A DNA stretch of 64,000 bases from Bacillus sp. 103mf (GCF_900116295.1 NZ_FPAF01000010.1:62001-126000), one strand, 5' to 3'. Counted from the first letter of the stretch, positions 40,339 to 51,436 are shown. The notes: generated by a model not told the origin, from the sequence alone. Translations and numbers: made by a program.

Positions 40339-40460
40339 AGATCCTCCATTATTTCATTCTTCTATCTATAAGTATAAACGATTCTTCTAAAAACAAAACA
40401 GTATATTATACGCAAATATTTCCTTTTCATTCCCGAAAAGAAAAGGAAAATGTTACATTT

Positions 40461-40976
40461 CTAACATTTCCCTTCTCTCACTGCCATTTCCTCTTTCGTA
40501 TAAATAACACGCATCGGATTTCCACCAACGAAAGCACCGCTCGGTACATCACGATGAACAAGTGTGCCCGCTGAAACAATCGCTCCATCTCCAATGACAA
40601 CACCCGGTAAAATAGTCGAATTTGCTCCAATCATTACTTCGTTTCCAATTGTAATTTCACCAAGGCGATATTCTGTAATTAAATATTCATGAGCTAATAA
40701 TGTTGTATTATAACCAATGATCGAATTATGCCCAACTGTAATTTTCTCTGGAAACATAATATCTGGCATAACCATAAGTGCAAAAGAAGTTTGCTCTCCA
40801 ATTTTCATTCGCAAAAATGTGCGATATAACCAATTTTTCATCCGTAAAAATGGAGTATAACGTGCAATTTGAATGACAATGAAGTTTTTCATCACTTTCC
40901 AAAATGAAACTGTCTTATATACGTTCCATAATGAATTTGCTCCTGACACAGGATAGCGTGTTGTCCGTCGCACCAT
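40461..40976 (-). CDS. Left-handed beta-helix acyltransferase (YvoF-like)
   Basis: 171 residues. The hexapeptide-repeat region (IGEQTSFALMVMPDIMFPEKITVGHNSIIGYNTTLLAHEYLITEYRLGEITIGNEVMIGANSTILPGVVIGDGAIVSAGTLVHRDVPSGAFVGGNP) folds as an O-acetyltransferase of the LacA/NodL/WbbJ type. Acceptor unknown. It lies 12 bases after ppaX, in the hprK-lgt-ppaX-yvoF order known from B. subtilis, so it is part of that operon. Confidence 0.88.
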   Translation of the reverse strand: MVRRTTRYPVSGANSLWNVYKTVSFWKVMKNFIVIQIARYTPFLRMKNWLYRTFLRMKIGEQTSFALMVMPDIMFPEKITVGHNSIIGYNTTLLAHEYLITEYRLGEITIGNEVMIGANSTILPGVVIGDGAIVSAGTLVHRDVPSGAFVGGNPMRVIYTKEEMAVREGKC

Positions 40977-40988
40977 TCTCTCCCCTTG

Positions 40989-41636
40989 TCAACTCAATTC
41001 ATGAGGCAAGATTGTTAACAAGTCACTCATTTTTTCTAACACATAGTCCGGTTTATAAGACTCTAAGTATTCGCGTCCTTTAATTGTCCATGCAACAGCC
41101 GCTGTCTTCACGCCAGCATTTTGTCCGCCAACAATATCGTGATGATTATCCCCTACCATTAAAGCTTCTTCTGGCTTTGCTCCTAATAATTGCAGTGCTC
41201 TTTGAATCGGTTCTGGATGCGGCTTCACATGCTCTACATCATCAATTGTCACCACAACATCAAAAAACTCTTTTAATTTCGATAGCTTTAATCCCATTTC
41301 GACAGTTTGGCGCACTTTCGTTGTTACAATCCCGATTTTATAACCTTTCTTCCGAAGTTCTTGTACAGTTTCATACACTGTTTCATACTCTTCTACTAAC
41401 TCATCATGATGTTCATGATTAAAATTGCGGTAACATTGAATGAGTTCTTCTACTCGTTTTTCGTCAATTTTACTAAATGTATCGTGCAATGACGGACCGA
41501 TAAACGGTAGTACGTCTTCACGCTTATACTGATTTGGATAGTACTTTTCTAAAGTATGTAAAAATGAAGAGATAATAAGTTCGTTCGTATTAATCAACGT
41601 TCCATCCAAATCAAATAACACTGTATTTATGTTCAT
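40989..41636 (-). CDS. ppaX: Pyrophosphatase PpaX
   Basis: 215 residues. HAD superfamily: motif [10 protein letters not shown] (9-17), motif [12 protein letters not shown], motif III region KPHPEP, motif [17 protein letters not shown]. PpaX hydrolyses the pyrophosphate released when HprK dephosphorylates seryl-P-HPr. ATG at 41636 with GGGTGGCG upstream. The longer frame to 41753 translates a bcr repeat and is rejected. The repeat cluster separates it from lgt and hprK. Confidence 0.94.
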   Translation of the reverse strand: MNINTVLFDLDGTLINTNELIISSFLHTLEKYYPNQYKREDVLPFIGPSLHDTFSKIDEKRVEELIQCYRNFNHEHHDELVEEYETVYETVQELRKKGYKIGIVTTKVRQTVEMGLKLSKLKEFFDVVVTIDDVEHVKPHPEPIQRALQLLGAKPEEALMVGDNHHDIVGGQNAGVKTAAVAWTIKGREYLESYKPDYVLEKMSDLLTILPHELS

Positions 41637-41663
41637 CTTTTCGCCACCCTTAGTTGTTGTATG

Positions 41664-41973
41664 ATAAAGTGAAACTTCCATTCGGAGATGCTTTTTCCTC
41701 CGAATGGTTAGCCCGCCCAATCGGGCTCTTACAAGCAGTTCCTCTCCTCGCATTCTCTTCTGCGCTTACTGCTTGTTAGAGCGGGATAAAGTGAAACTTC
41801 TATTCGAAGTTACTTTTTCCTTCGAATGGTTAGCCCGCCCAATCGGGCTCTTACAAGCAGTTCCTCTTCTCGTATTCCCTTCTGCGCTTACTGCTTGTTA
41901 GAGCGGGATAAAGTGAAACTTCCATCAGCGATTTTATCCCGCTGATGGAAAACCCGCGAATAGCAGGATAAGA
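41664..41973. repeat. Three bcr-type elements inserted head to tail
   Basis: Unit 1 (41664-41790) and unit 2 (41786-41912) have an identical 122-bp period; unit 3 (41908-41973) is a short version. All begin ATAAAGTGAAACTTC and end AG(A)GCGGG or GCAGG. Adjacent units share the ATAAA pentamer (41786-41790, 41908-41912). Each has the terminal hairpin with different but self-complementary bases (CATTCGGAG/CTCCGAATG, TATTCGAAG/CTTCGAATG, CATCAGC/GCTGATG). Confidence 0.8.
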
Positions 41974-41978
41974 AAAGA

Positions 41979-42004
41979 AGCAGCGCCGCATGTTTGACGC
42001 TACT
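41979..42004 (-). terminator. Possible lgt terminator
   Basis: Minus-strand AGTAGCG, loop, CGCTGCT followed by TCTTTTCTTAT, 30 bases after the lgt stop. It might be leaky, to allow ppaX expression. Confidence 0.5.
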
Positions 42005-42033
42005 TTTTCTCATTCACCTCTGAAGTTCTATCC

Positions 42034-42846
42034 TTATTGTTCTGAATATCGTTTATCCGCATACCCCATTTTTCGTCTCACAAACACAAAAATAATAGAA
42101 ACGAGAATTAAGGTAATTGATACAACTTGTGCAATACGAAGCGGGCCAAGCATTAAGCTATCTGTACGTAATCCTTCTACAAAGAAGCGACCGATAGAAT
42201 ACCAAGTTAAATATATAAAAAATAGTTCCCCGCGTCGTAAATTTGCTTTTCGAAGAAGTAGAAGTAAAATAACCCCAGCAAAATCCCATAACGATTCATA
42301 TAAAAATGTTGGATGGTAATATACACCATCAATATACATTTGATTCACAATAAATTGTGGTAAATGTAAACTTTCAAGAAATTGACGCGTTACCTCACCG
42401 CCATGAGCTTCTTGGTTCATAAAGTTTCCCCAGCGTCCAATCGCTTGTCCAAGTAAAATACTCGGCGCTGCAATATCCGCTAGCTTCCAAAAAGACAGAC
42501 CGCGTTTTTTCGCAAATACAATTCCTGTAAGAACCGCACCAATTAATCCGCCATGAATCGCTAAACCACCTTGACGAATGTTAATAATTTGACTTGGATT
42601 GTGCGAATAGTAATCCCATTCGAAAATAACATAGTATGCACGTGCACAAAGGATTGCAAGCGGCACTGCAATTAGGACCAAATCAATAAATGTATCTTTC
42701 GGAATACCAAGACGCTCTCCTTCACGGGTTGCGAGCCACAATCCGAGCAAAACAGCAGTACCAATAATGACACCATACCAATAAATCGGAAACGGCCCAA
42801 GCTGAATTGCCACGCGATCAAGCTGCGGTACAGATCCTAATAGCAT
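42034..42846 (-). CDS. lgt: Prolipoprotein diacylglyceryl transferase
   Basis: 270 residues with seven membrane spans. It carries the Lgt signatures [30 protein letters not shown] and the conserved [18 protein letters not shown]. It transfers diacylglycerol to the lipobox cysteine of prolipoproteins such as those encoded at 16001 and 29020. ATG at 42846 preceded by AAAGGGAG. Follows hprK by 52 bases. Confidence 0.97.
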   Translation of the reverse strand: MLLGSVPQLDRVAIQLGPFPIYWYGVIIGTAVLLGLWLATREGERLGIPKDTFIDLVLIAVPLAILCARAYYVIFEWDYYSHNPSQIINIRQGGLAIHGGLIGAVLTGIVFAKKRGLSFWKLADIAAPSILLGQAIGRWGNFMNQEAHGGEVTRQFLESLHLPQFIVNQMYIDGVYYHPTFLYESLWDFAGVILLLLLRKANLRRGELFFIYLTWYSIGRFFVEGLRTDSLMLGPLRIAQVVSITLILVSIIFVFVRRKMGYADKRYSEQ

Positions 42847-42898
42847 ACTCTCCACTCCCTTTCTTTTTATCCTTCACTAATGGAAATTTCATTTGTAT

Positions 42899-43828
42899 TT
42901 AATTTTGATTCCCTAGTTCAATCGCACTCATAAGACGCTCTGAAAATTGCTGCGCTGCATTGACGCCCATACGTTTTAAACGGAAATTCATCGCTGCTAC
43001 CTCAATAATAACAGCTAAGTTTCGACCAGGTCGTACTGGAAGTGTGATCTTTGTAATCTCTGTATCAATGATTTTCATTTTTTCTTCATCTAAACCAAGG
43101 CGGTCGTAATTTTTCTTTTGATCCCAAATCTCAAGATTAATTACAAGTGAAATACGTTTATGGTTACGCACTGCACCTGCACCAAATAACGTCATAACGT
43201 TAATAATGCCAAGTCCACGAATTTCAAGTAAATGTTCAATTAACTCCGGTGAACTCCCGACTAATGTATCATCATCTTCTTGACGAATTTCTACACTATC
43301 ATCAGCCACAAGGCGATGTCCACGCTTCACAAGCTCAAGTGCTGTTTCGCTTTTCCCGACACCACTTTGTCCTGTAATCATTACACCAACACCATAAATA
43401 TCAACTAACACACCGTGAATAGCTGTTGTTGGCGCTAATTTACTTTCTAAATAATTCGTCAAACGACTCGATAAACGTGTTGTTTTTAACGGCGAGCATA
43501 ATAACGGTACGCCAGTCTGACGAGATGCTTGCATTAACTCCTCTGGTACATCTTGACCGCGCGTTACGATAATGCACGGTGTTTCTTCTGTACAAAGCGC
43601 TTGCATGCGCATTTTCTTTTGTTCTTCTGTTAACGTATCAAAAAAAGTAAGCTCCGTTTTCCCAAGAAGCTGAACACGATCAGCTGGATAATATGTAAAG
43701 AATCCTGCCATTTCAATTCCAGGGCGTGATAAATCACTTGTATCAATTGGACGGTGAATTCCTTCCTCACCACTTACTAACTCTAACTGAAAATGTTCAA
43801 TTAAGTCTTTCGTTCGAACTTTTGGCAT
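42899..43828 (-). CDS. hprK: HPr kinase/phosphorylase
   Basis: 309 residues. Walker A GQSGVGKS (153-160), the HprK signature [19 protein letters not shown], and catalytic His in [10 protein letters not shown]. It phosphorylates Ser46 of HPr and Crh in response to ATP and fructose-1,6-bisphosphate and reverses this at high phosphate. It works with Crh (33762) and PpaX. ATG follows CGTGGAGG. Confidence 0.97.
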   Translation of the reverse strand: MPKVRTKDLIEHFQLELVSGEEGIHRPIDTSDLSRPGIEMAGFFTYYPADRVQLLGKTELTFFDTLTEEQKKMRMQALCTEETPCIIVTRGQDVPEELMQASRQTGVPLLCSPLKTTRLSSRLTNYLESKLAPTTAIHGVLVDIYGVGVMITGQSGVGKSETALELVKRGHRLVADDSVEIRQEDDDTLVGSSPELIEHLLEIRGLGIINVMTLFGAGAVRNHKRISLVINLEIWDQKKNYDRLGLDEEKMKIIDTEITKITLPVRPGRNLAVIIEVAAMNFRLKRMGVNAAQQFSERLMSAIELGNQN

Positions 43829-43999
43829 ATATAAACCTCCACGTTGCGGAATGTATCTAAGCAGCGTACTACCACTCTACCCGCTATTGTACCATTTTTT
43901 TCTGAAAACACGAAACACGCTTTCTTTTGAAAAAGAAAAAAACATTCCACGCTTTGCGCAAAATGTTTTACGTTTTGTCGGATACTTTCTGCCTTCCGA

Positions 44000-44374
44000 T
44001 TATTCTTTCTCATATAACGGTTCAATAATCACTTTCTCAATTAACATATTTAAAATTGAAATGAAAATTGCCGCAATAATCGCTGCGCCAAATCCAGATA
44101 AATTGAACGCATCACCAAGTATCGAATCTGTAATTTCTAGCGTAATCGCATTAATAACAATTAAGAAAAACCCAAATGTTAACACAGTAATTGGCAGCGT
44201 AATTAAAATTAATAACGGTTTAACAAATACGTTTAGAAGAGACAAAATAACGCTCGCAATCACTGCTGTTTGTATATTTGCTATTTCAAACGCACCTGGT
44301 GCAAATATTTTGAGAAGACCTGATACAACGATTAGCACAATACTGTTTACAATAAGTGATATAATCCATCTCAT
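44000..44374 (-). CDS. yvlD: YvlD family membrane protein (phage holin 4 family)
   Basis: 124 residues, four hydrophobic spans: MRWIISLIVNSIVLIVVSGLLKIFAPGAFEIANIQTAVIASVILSLLN, the family motif VKPLLILITLPITVLTFGFFLIVINAITL and GFGAAIIAAIFISILNMLIEKVI. It belongs to PF04020-type small membrane proteins, and yvlD also neighbours hprK in B. subtilis. Function unknown. Five bases after a 35-codon ORF. Confidence 0.88.
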   Translation of the reverse strand: MRWIISLIVNSIVLIVVSGLLKIFAPGAFEIANIQTAVIASVILSLLNVFVKPLLILITLPITVLTFGFFLIVINAITLEITDSILGDAFNLSGFGAAIIAAIFISILNMLIEKVIIEPLYEKE

Positions 44375-44379
44375 GTTCT

Positions 44380-44487
44380 TTACACTTCCTTTTCACTAGG
44401 GACAATGAATACCCAAACTACATATACCAACAATAATACTTGAAATCCGCAAAGATTACCAAGAACAAATGAAATGAAAACACACAT
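44380..44487 (-). CDS. Small hydrophobic protein, 35 aa, upstream of yvlD
   Basis: ATG at 44487 preceded by AAGAGGAATCTT. The product begins MCVFISFVLGNLCGF, runs through one hydrophobic helix (LLLVYVVWVFIV) and ends PSEKEV. The stop lies 5 bases before the yvlD start, and the yvlD Shine-Dalgarno (AAGGAAG) is inside its last codons, so translation may be coupled. No homologue recognised; it could be a leader peptide or a genuine micro-membrane protein. Confidence 0.5.
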   Translation of the reverse strand: MCVFISFVLGNLCGFQVLLLVYVVWVFIVPSEKEV

Positions 44488-44524
44488 AAGATTCCTCTTA
44501 CGAACAGTTCTTCTTTAAATTTAT

Positions 44525-44836
44525 TTACTCATTCACAAGCAATTGTACACCTTTCACAATATTCCAGATGAAAATAACAAGGTTCACAAATCCAAATAAC
44601 AACATCGCAATAAGCACGATTGCACCAATTTGTTCTGGTGTGTTCATAACAAATACAAGTAGAAAAATGAGAAATAAACAAAAGAACGGTAGTAAATGCG
44701 AAATGAAAGCTTTCTTTGCATGACATTTCACTTCTTCATGAGGAACAACAAAATATACAATGATCGGAAATAATAGCGGAGCCACAAAAATACTAAAATA
44801 ACAACAAGAGGCTAACACTTTTTCGGTAGAATCCAC
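44525..44836 (-). CDS. DUF4870/Tic20-like membrane protein
   Basis: 103 residues, three hydrophobic spans: VLASCCYFSIFVAPLLFPIIVYFVVPHEEVKCHAKKAFISHLLPFF then two further spans ending NIVKGVQLLVNE. The pattern with a central KxAFxxHL matches DUF4870 proteins. Function unknown. GTG start at 44836 with AAGGGG 8 bases upstream. It lies between uvrA and yvlD. Confidence 0.8.
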   Translation of the reverse strand: MDSTEKVLASCCYFSIFVAPLLFPIIVYFVVPHEEVKCHAKKAFISHLLPFFCLFLIFLLVFVMNTPEQIGAIVLIAMLLFGFVNLVIFIWNIVKGVQLLVNE

Positions 44837-44870
44837 ATCCTCATCCCCTTTGGATGTTGTATATAGCAGA

Positions 44871-44911
44871 AAACATGTAACAGAGAAGCACAGCCCCTCT
44901 GTTACATGTTT
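44871..44911 (-). terminator. uvrBA operon terminator
   Basis: Perfect 15-bp stem AAACATGTAACAGAG / CTCTGTTACATGTTT, three bases after the uvrA stop. Confidence 0.85.
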
Positions 44912-44913
44912 CT

Positions 44914-47784
44914 TTACTGTGTTAATTCTACTTCTTTTACTTTTTCTTTCATACGTGCTTTATCACGTTCTAAAACACCTTTTAAATACTTTCCTGTGTA
45001 AGATCGCTCTTCTTTCACAACCTGCTCCGGCGTACCTGTAGCAACAATTTGTCCGCCCTTATCTCCGCCTTCAGGACCAAGGTCAATCAGATAATCTGCC
45101 GTTTTAATGACATCTAAGTTATGTTCAATAACAAGTACAGTTTCACCATTATCAACAAGACGCTGAAGCACTTTTAACAGACGAGCAATATCATGTGCAT
45201 GAAGCCCCGTTGTCGGTTCATCTAAAATGTACAACGTGCGGCCTGTTGAACGGCGGTGCAGCTCAGATGCTAACTTCACACGCTGTGCTTCTCCGCCCGA
45301 TAACGTCGTTGCCGGCTGACCGAGCTTCATATAATCAAGCCCTACATCCACAAGCGTTTGGAGCTTACGTTTAATTTTTGGGATATTAGCAAAGAACTCT
45401 ACCCCATCTTCAATTGTCATCTCTAACACTTGAGAAATATTTTTATCTTTATATTTTACTTCCAGTGTTTCACGATTATAACGTTTTCCATGACAAACTT
45501 CACATGGAACGTACACATCTGGTAAGAAGTGCATTTCAATTTTAATAATTCCATCACCGCGGCACGCTTCGCAGCGGCCACCTTTTACGTTAAAGCTAAA
45601 GCGGCCTTTTTGATAACCGCGCACCTTTGCTTCATTCGTTTGCGCAAACACATCACGAATATCATCAAACACACCTGTATATGTTGCTGGGTTAGAACGC
45701 GGCGTCCGACCAATTGGTGATTGATCAATATCAATTACCTTATCTAAATGCTCAAGGCCCTTAATTTCCTTATGCATACCAGGCTTACTCTTCGATTTAT
45801 ATAATTTTTGAGCCACTGCTTTATATAACACTTCATTAATTAATGTACTTTTTCCTGAACCAGATACACCCGTTACAGCAACAAATGTACCGAGCGGAAA
45901 GGACATCTTCGCATTTTTTAAGTTATTTTCCTTTGCCCCAATAACCTCAATCTTACGACCATCACCTTTACGACGCTCTAACGGAACTGGAATAAACTTT
46001 TTACCGGATAAGTATTGTCCTGTTAAAGACTTATCGTCTTGCATCACTTCTTGCGGCGTCCCAGCTGAAACAACTTGCCCGCCATGAATACCTGCACCAG
46101 GACCAATATCTAATAAATAATCCGCGGCCATCATCGTATCTTCATCATGCTCAACAACGATAAGTGTATTTCCTAAATCACGCATATTTTTCAGTGTTTG
46201 AATTAAGCGATCGTTATCACGCTGATGTAAACCGATAGAAGGTTCATCAAGAATATATAATACACCTGTTAAGCTCGAACCAATTTGCGTCGCTAAGCGA
46301 ATGCGCTGCGCTTCTCCGCCCGATAACGTTCCAGCTGCACGGCTAAGCGTTAAATAATCAAGTCCCACGTTAATTAAGAAGCTAAGACGCTCTTTAATTT
46401 CGCGCAAAATCAGCTTCGCAATACTTTGTTGCTTTTCTGTTAATTCGATATTTGTAAAGAATTCGTGCGCATCCTGCACAGAAAACTGCGCCACTTCCGC
46501 AATCGTTTTTCCACCTACAAAAACAGCTAAAGTTTCCGGTTTCAAACGAGCGCCTTTACATTTTGGACAAGCTTGCTCCGCCATATATTTTTCCATTTGC
46601 TCACGAATATAATCGGAGCTCGTTTCTCGGTAACGGCGCTCAATGTTCGGAACTACACCTTCAAAAATAATCTCGCTTTCCTTCACTTGACCAAAGTCGT
46701 TCACATAGCGGAAATACACTTTTTCTTCTCCGCTTCCGTACAACACTTTTTCAAACAAATGCTTCGGAATATCTTTTACTGATGCATCCATATCAATGCC
46801 ATAATGGTTACAAACAGACTGCAACAATTGCGGATAATATTGTGAGCTTGTTGGCTCCCAAGGTGCGATTGCATGATCGTTTAATGATAAATCCCAGTTT
46901 GGAATGACTAAATCAAGATCTACTTCTAACTTTGAACCAAGTCCATCACAAGACGGACACGCACCGAACGGACTGTTGAAAGAAAACATGCGCGGCTCAA
47001 GTTCACCGATGGAGAACCCGCAATACGGACAAGCGTGATGCTCACTAAACAGCAACTCCTCTTCTCCAATCACATCAATTAAAACGCGGCCTTCACCAAG
47101 CTTCAAAGCCGTTTCTAATGAATCGGCAAGGCGACCTGCAATTCCTTCTTTCACCACAATACGGTCAATCACGACTTCAATGGAATGTTTTTTATTTTTA
47201 TCTAACGTAATTTCTTCCGATATATCAAGCATTTCTCCATCAATGCGAACGCGGACATATCCTTGCTTTTTAATATCTTCTAATAGCTTCACATGCGCAC
47301 CTTTACGTCCCGATACAATCGGTGCGAGCACTTGCAGCTTCGTACGTTCTGGATATTCTAAAATACGATCTACCATTTGCTCAACTGTTTGCGATGTAAT
47401 TTCAATGCCATGATTTGGACAGATCGGTGTTCCGACACGCGCAAATAATAAACGTAAATAATCATAAATCTCCGTCACCGTTCCAACTGTTGAACGCGGA
47501 TTGCGACTCGTCGTTTTTTGGTCAATTGAAATCGCCGGCGATAACCCTTCAATTGCATCGACATCCGGTTTATCCATTTGCCCTAAAAATTGACGTGCAT
47601 ACGCCGATAGCGATTCTACATAACGGCGCTGTCCTTCTGCATAAATCGTATCAAACGCTAACGACGATTTCCCTGAACCGGATAGCCCTGTTACAACAAC
47701 AAGCTGATTTCTCGGAATGGTGACATCTATATTTTTTAAGTTGTGGGCTCTCGCACCTTTTACAACGATAAAATCTTTACTCAT
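44914..47784 (-). CDS. uvrA: Excinuclease ABC subunit A
   Basis: 956 residues, complete. Two ABC modules (Walker [10 protein letters not shown] near 31 and GVSGSGKST near 640; signatures [17 protein letters not shown] and [18 protein letters not shown]) and zinc fingers CPYCGF/CPSCDG and [16 protein letters not shown]. It recognises DNA lesions in nucleotide excision repair and loads UvrB. ATG at 47784 lies five bases after the uvrB stop, in one operon with a LexA-like site upstream of uvrB. Confidence 0.98.
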   Translation of the reverse strand: MSKDFIVVKGARAHNLKNIDVTIPRNQLVVVTGLSGSGKSSLAFDTIYAEGQRRYVESLSAYARQFLGQMDKPDVDAIEGLSPAISIDQKTTSRNPRSTVGTVTEIYDYLRLLFARVGTPICPNHGIEITSQTVEQMVDRILEYPERTKLQVLAPIVSGRKGAHVKLLEDIKKQGYVRVRIDGEMLDISEEITLDKNKKHSIEVVIDRIVVKEGIAGRLADSLETALKLGEGRVLIDVIGEEELLFSEHHACPYCGFSIGELEPRMFSFNSPFGACPSCDGLGSKLEVDLDLVIPNWDLSLNDHAIAPWEPTSSQYYPQLLQSVCNHYGIDMDASVKDIPKHLFEKVLYGSGEEKVYFRYVNDFGQVKESEIIFEGVVPNIERRYRETSSDYIREQMEKYMAEQACPKCKGARLKPETLAVFVGGKTIAEVAQFSVQDAHEFFTNIELTEKQQSIAKLILREIKERLSFLINVGLDYLTLSRAAGTLSGGEAQRIRLATQIGSSLTGVLYILDEPSIGLHQRDNDRLIQTLKNMRDLGNTLIVVEHDEDTMMAADYLLDIGPGAGIHGGQVVSAGTPQEVMQDDKSLTGQYLSGKKFIPVPLERRKGDGRKIEVIGAKENNLKNAKMSFPLGTFVAVTGVSGSGKSTLINEVLYKAVAQKLYKSKSKPGMHKEIKGLEHLDKVIDIDQSPIGRTPRSNPATYTGVFDDIRDVFAQTNEAKVRGYQKGRFSFNVKGGRCEACRGDGIIKIEMHFLPDVYVPCEVCHGKRYNRETLEVKYKDKNISQVLEMTIEDGVEFFANIPKIKRKLQTLVDVGLDYMKLGQPATTLSGGEAQRVKLASELHRRSTGRTLYILDEPTTGLHAHDIARLLKVLQRLVDNGETVLVIEHNLDVIKTADYLIDLGPEGGDKGGQIVATGTPEQVVKEERSYTGKYLKGVLERDKARMKEKVKEVELTQ

Positions 47785-47789
47785 TGCCT

Positions 47790-49772
47790 TCACCCTTCTG
47801 CTTTTAGTTCTAATAATAAATCACGAAGCTCAGCTGCTCGCTCAAAATCAAGCGCTTTTGCAGCTTCTTTCATTTCCGCTTCCATTTTTGCAATTACATT
47901 TTCTCGTTCTTTTTTCGTCATTTTCTTAGAAACTAGTGGTGCTGTCTCATACGTTTCGGTATCTTCCGCAGCCATCGTTGCACGGATGACATCGCGCACC
48001 TCTTTTTGAATTGTTTTCGGTGTAATGCCATGCTTTTCATTATATGCTTCTTGAATTTGACGACGACGCTTCGTTTCTTCAATTGCAATTTCCATCGATT
48101 TTGTAATTCGGTCTGCATACATCACAACATGACCGTTTGCATTACGAGCTGCACGACCAATCGTCTGAATAAGCGAACGCTCTGAACGAAGGAATCCTTC
48201 TTTATCTGCATCTAATATAGCTACAAGCGATACTTCGGGAATGTCCAGTCCTTCACGAAGTAAGTTAATGCCAATAAGCACATCAAACTTTCCTAATCGA
48301 AGATCGCGAATAATTTCAATTCGTTCCAACGTCTTGATTTCAGAATGCAAGTAGTTTACTTTAATGCCAACATCCTTCAAGTAATCAGTTAAATCCTCCG
48401 ACATTTTCTTTGTTAATGTCGTAATTAGCACTCGCTCATTCTTGGCAATTCGGTCATGAATTTCTCCTAATAAATCATCAATTTGTCCTTCTATTGGACG
48501 AACATCAATTTTTGGATCCAAAAGCCCTGTTGGACGAATAATTTGTTCCACCACTTTTGGTGAATGCTCAAGCTCATATGGACCTGGCGTTGCTGATACA
48601 TACACAACTTGATTCGTTTTCTCTTCAAACTCTTCAAACATAAGCGGTCTGTTATCAAGCGCTGATGGCAGACGAAATCCATGATCAACAAGCACTTGCT
48701 TACGCGCCTGATCTCCGTTATACATCGCTCTTACTTGTGGCACTGATACATGCGACTCATCCATCACGATGAGAAAATCTTTAGGAAAATAATCTAATAA
48801 TGTATACGGTGTTGAACCAGCTGGGCGAAGCGTCAAATGACGGGAGTAGTTCTCAATCCCTGAACAAAAGCCCATCTCACGCATCATTTCTAAATCGTAA
48901 CGTGTCCGCTGCTCTATCCGCTGCGCTTCTAACAATTTACCGTTATCATTTAATTCTTTTAAGCGTGCTTCTAATTCTTTTTCAATATTTTCGATGGCAA
49001 CTTTCATCTTTTCTTCGCGTGTAACGAAGTGAGATGCCGGAAAGATTGCCACATGCTCACGTTCTGCTAATACTTCACCTGTTAATGCATTTACTTCCCT
49101 GATACGATCAATTTCATCACCGAAAAATTCAATTCGGATACAATGCTCATCAAGAGATGCCGGGAAAATTTCAACTACATCACCGCGCACGCGAAACGTC
49201 CCACGCTGGAAGTCAATATCATTACGGCCATACTGCACATCAACAAGTTCACGAAGCAATTGATTACGATCTTTCTCCATACCAACGCGTAAAGAAACAA
49301 CAAGCTCACTATATTCTTCTGGAGAACCTAAACCGTAAATACAAGACACACTCGCTACAATAATAACATCATCTCTTTCAAATAAAGCCGATGTCGCTGA
49401 GTGACGCAATTTATCAATCTCATCATTAATTTTTGCGTCTTTTTCAATAAATGTATCTGTTTGTGGTACATATGCTTCCGGTTGATAATAGTCGTAGTAA
49501 CTAACAAAATATTCAACCGCATTGTTCGGAAAGAAATCTTTGAGCTCACTGTATAGCTGTCCTGCTAACGTTTTATTATGAGCCATTACAAGTGTTGGCT
49601 TCTTCACTTCTTTAATGACATTTGAAATCGTAAATGTCTTACCCGTTCCTGTCGCTCCAAGCAACACTTGATGTTTCTTACCATTTTTGATCCCAGCTAC
49701 CAGCTGCTCTATCGCTCTTGGCTGATCACCTTGCGGAGAATATTCTGAGACAATTTCAAATTGATGTTCCAA
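47790..49772 (-). CDS. uvrB: Excinuclease ABC subunit B
   Basis: 660 residues. Helicase motifs (GATGTGKT near 39, the beta-hairpin [22 protein letters not shown] near 92-113, [22 protein letters not shown]) and a C-terminal UvrC-binding UVR motif ([30 protein letters not shown]). It verifies damage and nicks with UvrC. TTG start at 49772 with GGAGG 10 bases upstream. Confidence 0.98.
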   Translation of the reverse strand: MEHQFEIVSEYSPQGDQPRAIEQLVAGIKNGKKHQVLLGATGTGKTFTISNVIKEVKKPTLVMAHNKTLAGQLYSELKDFFPNNAVEYFVSYYDYYQPEAYVPQTDTFIEKDAKINDEIDKLRHSATSALFERDDVIIVASVSCIYGLGSPEEYSELVVSLRVGMEKDRNQLLRELVDVQYGRNDIDFQRGTFRVRGDVVEIFPASLDEHCIRIEFFGDEIDRIREVNALTGEVLAEREHVAIFPASHFVTREEKMKVAIENIEKELEARLKELNDNGKLLEAQRIEQRTRYDLEMMREMGFCSGIENYSRHLTLRPAGSTPYTLLDYFPKDFLIVMDESHVSVPQVRAMYNGDQARKQVLVDHGFRLPSALDNRPLMFEEFEEKTNQVVYVSATPGPYELEHSPKVVEQIIRPTGLLDPKIDVRPIEGQIDDLLGEIHDRIAKNERVLITTLTKKMSEDLTDYLKDVGIKVNYLHSEIKTLERIEIIRDLRLGKFDVLIGINLLREGLDIPEVSLVAILDADKEGFLRSERSLIQTIGRAARNANGHVVMYADRITKSMEIAIEETKRRRQIQEAYNEKHGITPKTIQKEVRDVIRATMAAEDTETYETAPLVSKKMTKKERENVIAKMEAEMKEAAKALDFERAAELRDLLLELKAEG

Positions 49773-49843
49773 ATAAATCCGCCCTCCTCGTAAAAAATCT
49801 GTATTTTTATTTTAACACGAACACTCATGAAAAAACCAAAAAA

Positions 49844-49857
49844 CGAACAAATATTCG
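49844..49857 (-). promoter_or_regulatory. LexA (SOS) box upstream of uvrBA
   Basis: CGAACAAATATTCG differs by one base in the conserved halves from the Bacillus CGAAC-N4-GTTCG box, and lies 72 bp upstream of the uvrB TTG. Expected to mediate DNA-damage induction. Confidence 0.7.
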
Positions 49858-50026
49858 ATAAACAATTCGACAATGAATTATTTTTTGTATAGGTAGAATT
49901 TTCTAAAAAATTAATATTTACAACACCCACTTTTCATATTACAATACGTTTAAAGATTCGACATTATACGACAAATCGAACGTAAAGTTCAGAATATTAC
50001 AACAACTAGAGGGTGAGGGAGCTTAT

Positions 50027-51436
50027 ATGGATCTATTTCGAAAAAAATCGATTTCTGCACTGCTAGCGCAATCGCAGCAGAAAGGCGCTTCTTTAAAAAA
50101 GGAGCTAGGTGCATTTGATTTAACAATGTTAGGAGTCGGCGCTATTATTGGAACAGGCATCTTCGTTCTTACCGGCGTTGCAGCAGCAAAACATGCAGGA
50201 CCAGCACTTATTTTATCGTTTATTTTATCCGGTTTAGCCTGTGTATTTGCGGCATTATGTTATTCCGAATTTGCTTCAACTGTACCGGTATCAGGTAGTG
50301 CTTACACTTACAGCTATGCAACATTTGGAGAAATCATTGCTTGGATTTTAGGTTGGGACTTAATTCTAGAATACGGATTGGCATCTTCAGCCGTTGCATC
50401 TGGTTGGTCAGGATATTTCCAAGGATTATTAGCTGGATTTGGTATTAAATTGCCTCACGCTTTAACCAGCGCTTATAATCCTGCAGCTGGCACATACGTA
50501 GACGTACCAGCAATTTGTATTATTTTTATCATGACATTGTTATTAACAAGAGGCGCAAAAAAATCAGCTCGCTTCAATGCCATTATGGTAGCTATCAAAA
50601 TTTTTGTTGTTCTTCTATTCATCGGCGTTGGTGCTTTCTATGTAAAACCTGAGAACTGGACGCCATTCATGCCATTTGGCTTCTCTGGCGTAACAACTGG
50701 AGCAGCAACTGTATTCTTTGCTTATATCGGATTTGATGCTGTATCAACAGCTGCTGAAGAAGTAAAAAATCCACAGCGTAATATGCCAATTGGTATTATT
50801 GCTTCCTTAGCAATCTGCACAATCTTATATATCGTTGTTTCATTAGTATTGACAGGAATCGTTCCCTACAACCAATTAAACGTAAAGAACCCTGTTGCAT
50901 ATGCTTTGCAATATATTCATCAAGATTGGGTTGCTGGACTTATCTCTTTAGGAGCAATTGCTGGGATTACAACAGTATTACTCGTTATGCTATATGGACA
51001 AACTCGTTTATTTTATGCAATGAGCCGCGATGGCTTACTACCAAAAGCATTTTCTCGCGTAAATCAAAAAACGCAAACACCTGTTATGAACAGCTGGATT
51101 ACAGCAGCTATGGTTGCTTTCTTTTCTGGATTTGTTCCATTGGACAAGCTAGCAGAGCTAACAAACATCGGTACATTATTCGCATTCATCGTTGTATCAA
51201 TCGGCGTTATCATCTTACGAAAAAAACAACCAGACTTGCCGCGTGCTTTTAAAGTACCATTCGTACCATTGGTTCCGATATTAGCAATTCTATTCTGCGG
51301 ATACTTAACATTACAACTTCCTGCAACAACATGGATTGGCTTTGTCGTTTGGTTAATTATCGGATTAGTTGTATATTTCAGCTACGGTTATAAAAATAGT
51401 ACGCTGAAAGATGGTCAAAAAGAAGACGTTGCCTAA
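50027..51436 (+). CDS. APC superfamily amino acid permease (CAT type, YfnA-like)
   Basis: 469 residues with twelve or more membrane spans. Signatures are GVGAIIGTGIFVLTGVAA near residue 37, SGSAYTYSYATFGEIIAWILGWDLILEYGLASSAVA, FFAYIGFDAVSTAAEEVKNPQRNMPIGI and TLFAFIVVSIGVIILRKKQPDLPRAFKVP. It is a cationic/branched amino-acid transporter-like permease; the substrate cannot be fixed by sequence. RBS GAGGGTGAGGGAG. The leader shows no T-box or riboswitch. The terminator at 51454 is shared with the convergent gene. Confidence 0.9.
   Translation: MDLFRKKSISALLAQSQQKGASLKKELGAFDLTMLGVGAIIGTGIFVLTGVAAAKHAGPALILSFILSGLACVFAALCYSEFASTVPVSGSAYTYSYATFGEIIAWILGWDLILEYGLASSAVASGWSGYFQGLLAGFGIKLPHALTSAYNPAAGTYVDVPAICIIFIMTLLLTRGAKKSARFNAIMVAIKIFVVLLFIGVGAFYVKPENWTPFMPFGFSGVTTGAATVFFAYIGFDAVSTAAEEVKNPQRNMPIGIIASLAICTILYIVVSLVLTGIVPYNQLNVKNPVAYALQYIHQDWVAGLISLGAIAGITTVLLVMLYGQTRLFYAMSRDGLLPKAFSRVNQKTQTPVMNSWITAAMVAFFSGFVPLDKLAELTNIGTLFAFIVVSIGVIILRKKQPDLPRAFKVPFVPLVPILAILFCGYLTLQLPATTWIGFVVWLIIGLVVYFSYGYKNSTLKDGQKEDVA

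Noticed and set aside
41637-41753. 39-residue N-terminal extension of PpaX
   Set aside because: It translates a bcr repeat, and the ATG at 41636 has a good RBS and matches family length.
43801-44025. 74-codon minus ORF between hprK and yvlD
   Set aside because: Overlaps both gene edges, has no RBS and no recognisable sequence.
49930-50026. T-box or amino-acid riboswitch before the APC permease
   Set aside because: The leader is short and lacks the T-box sequence (GGGUGGNACCGCG) or a terminator/antiterminator pair.
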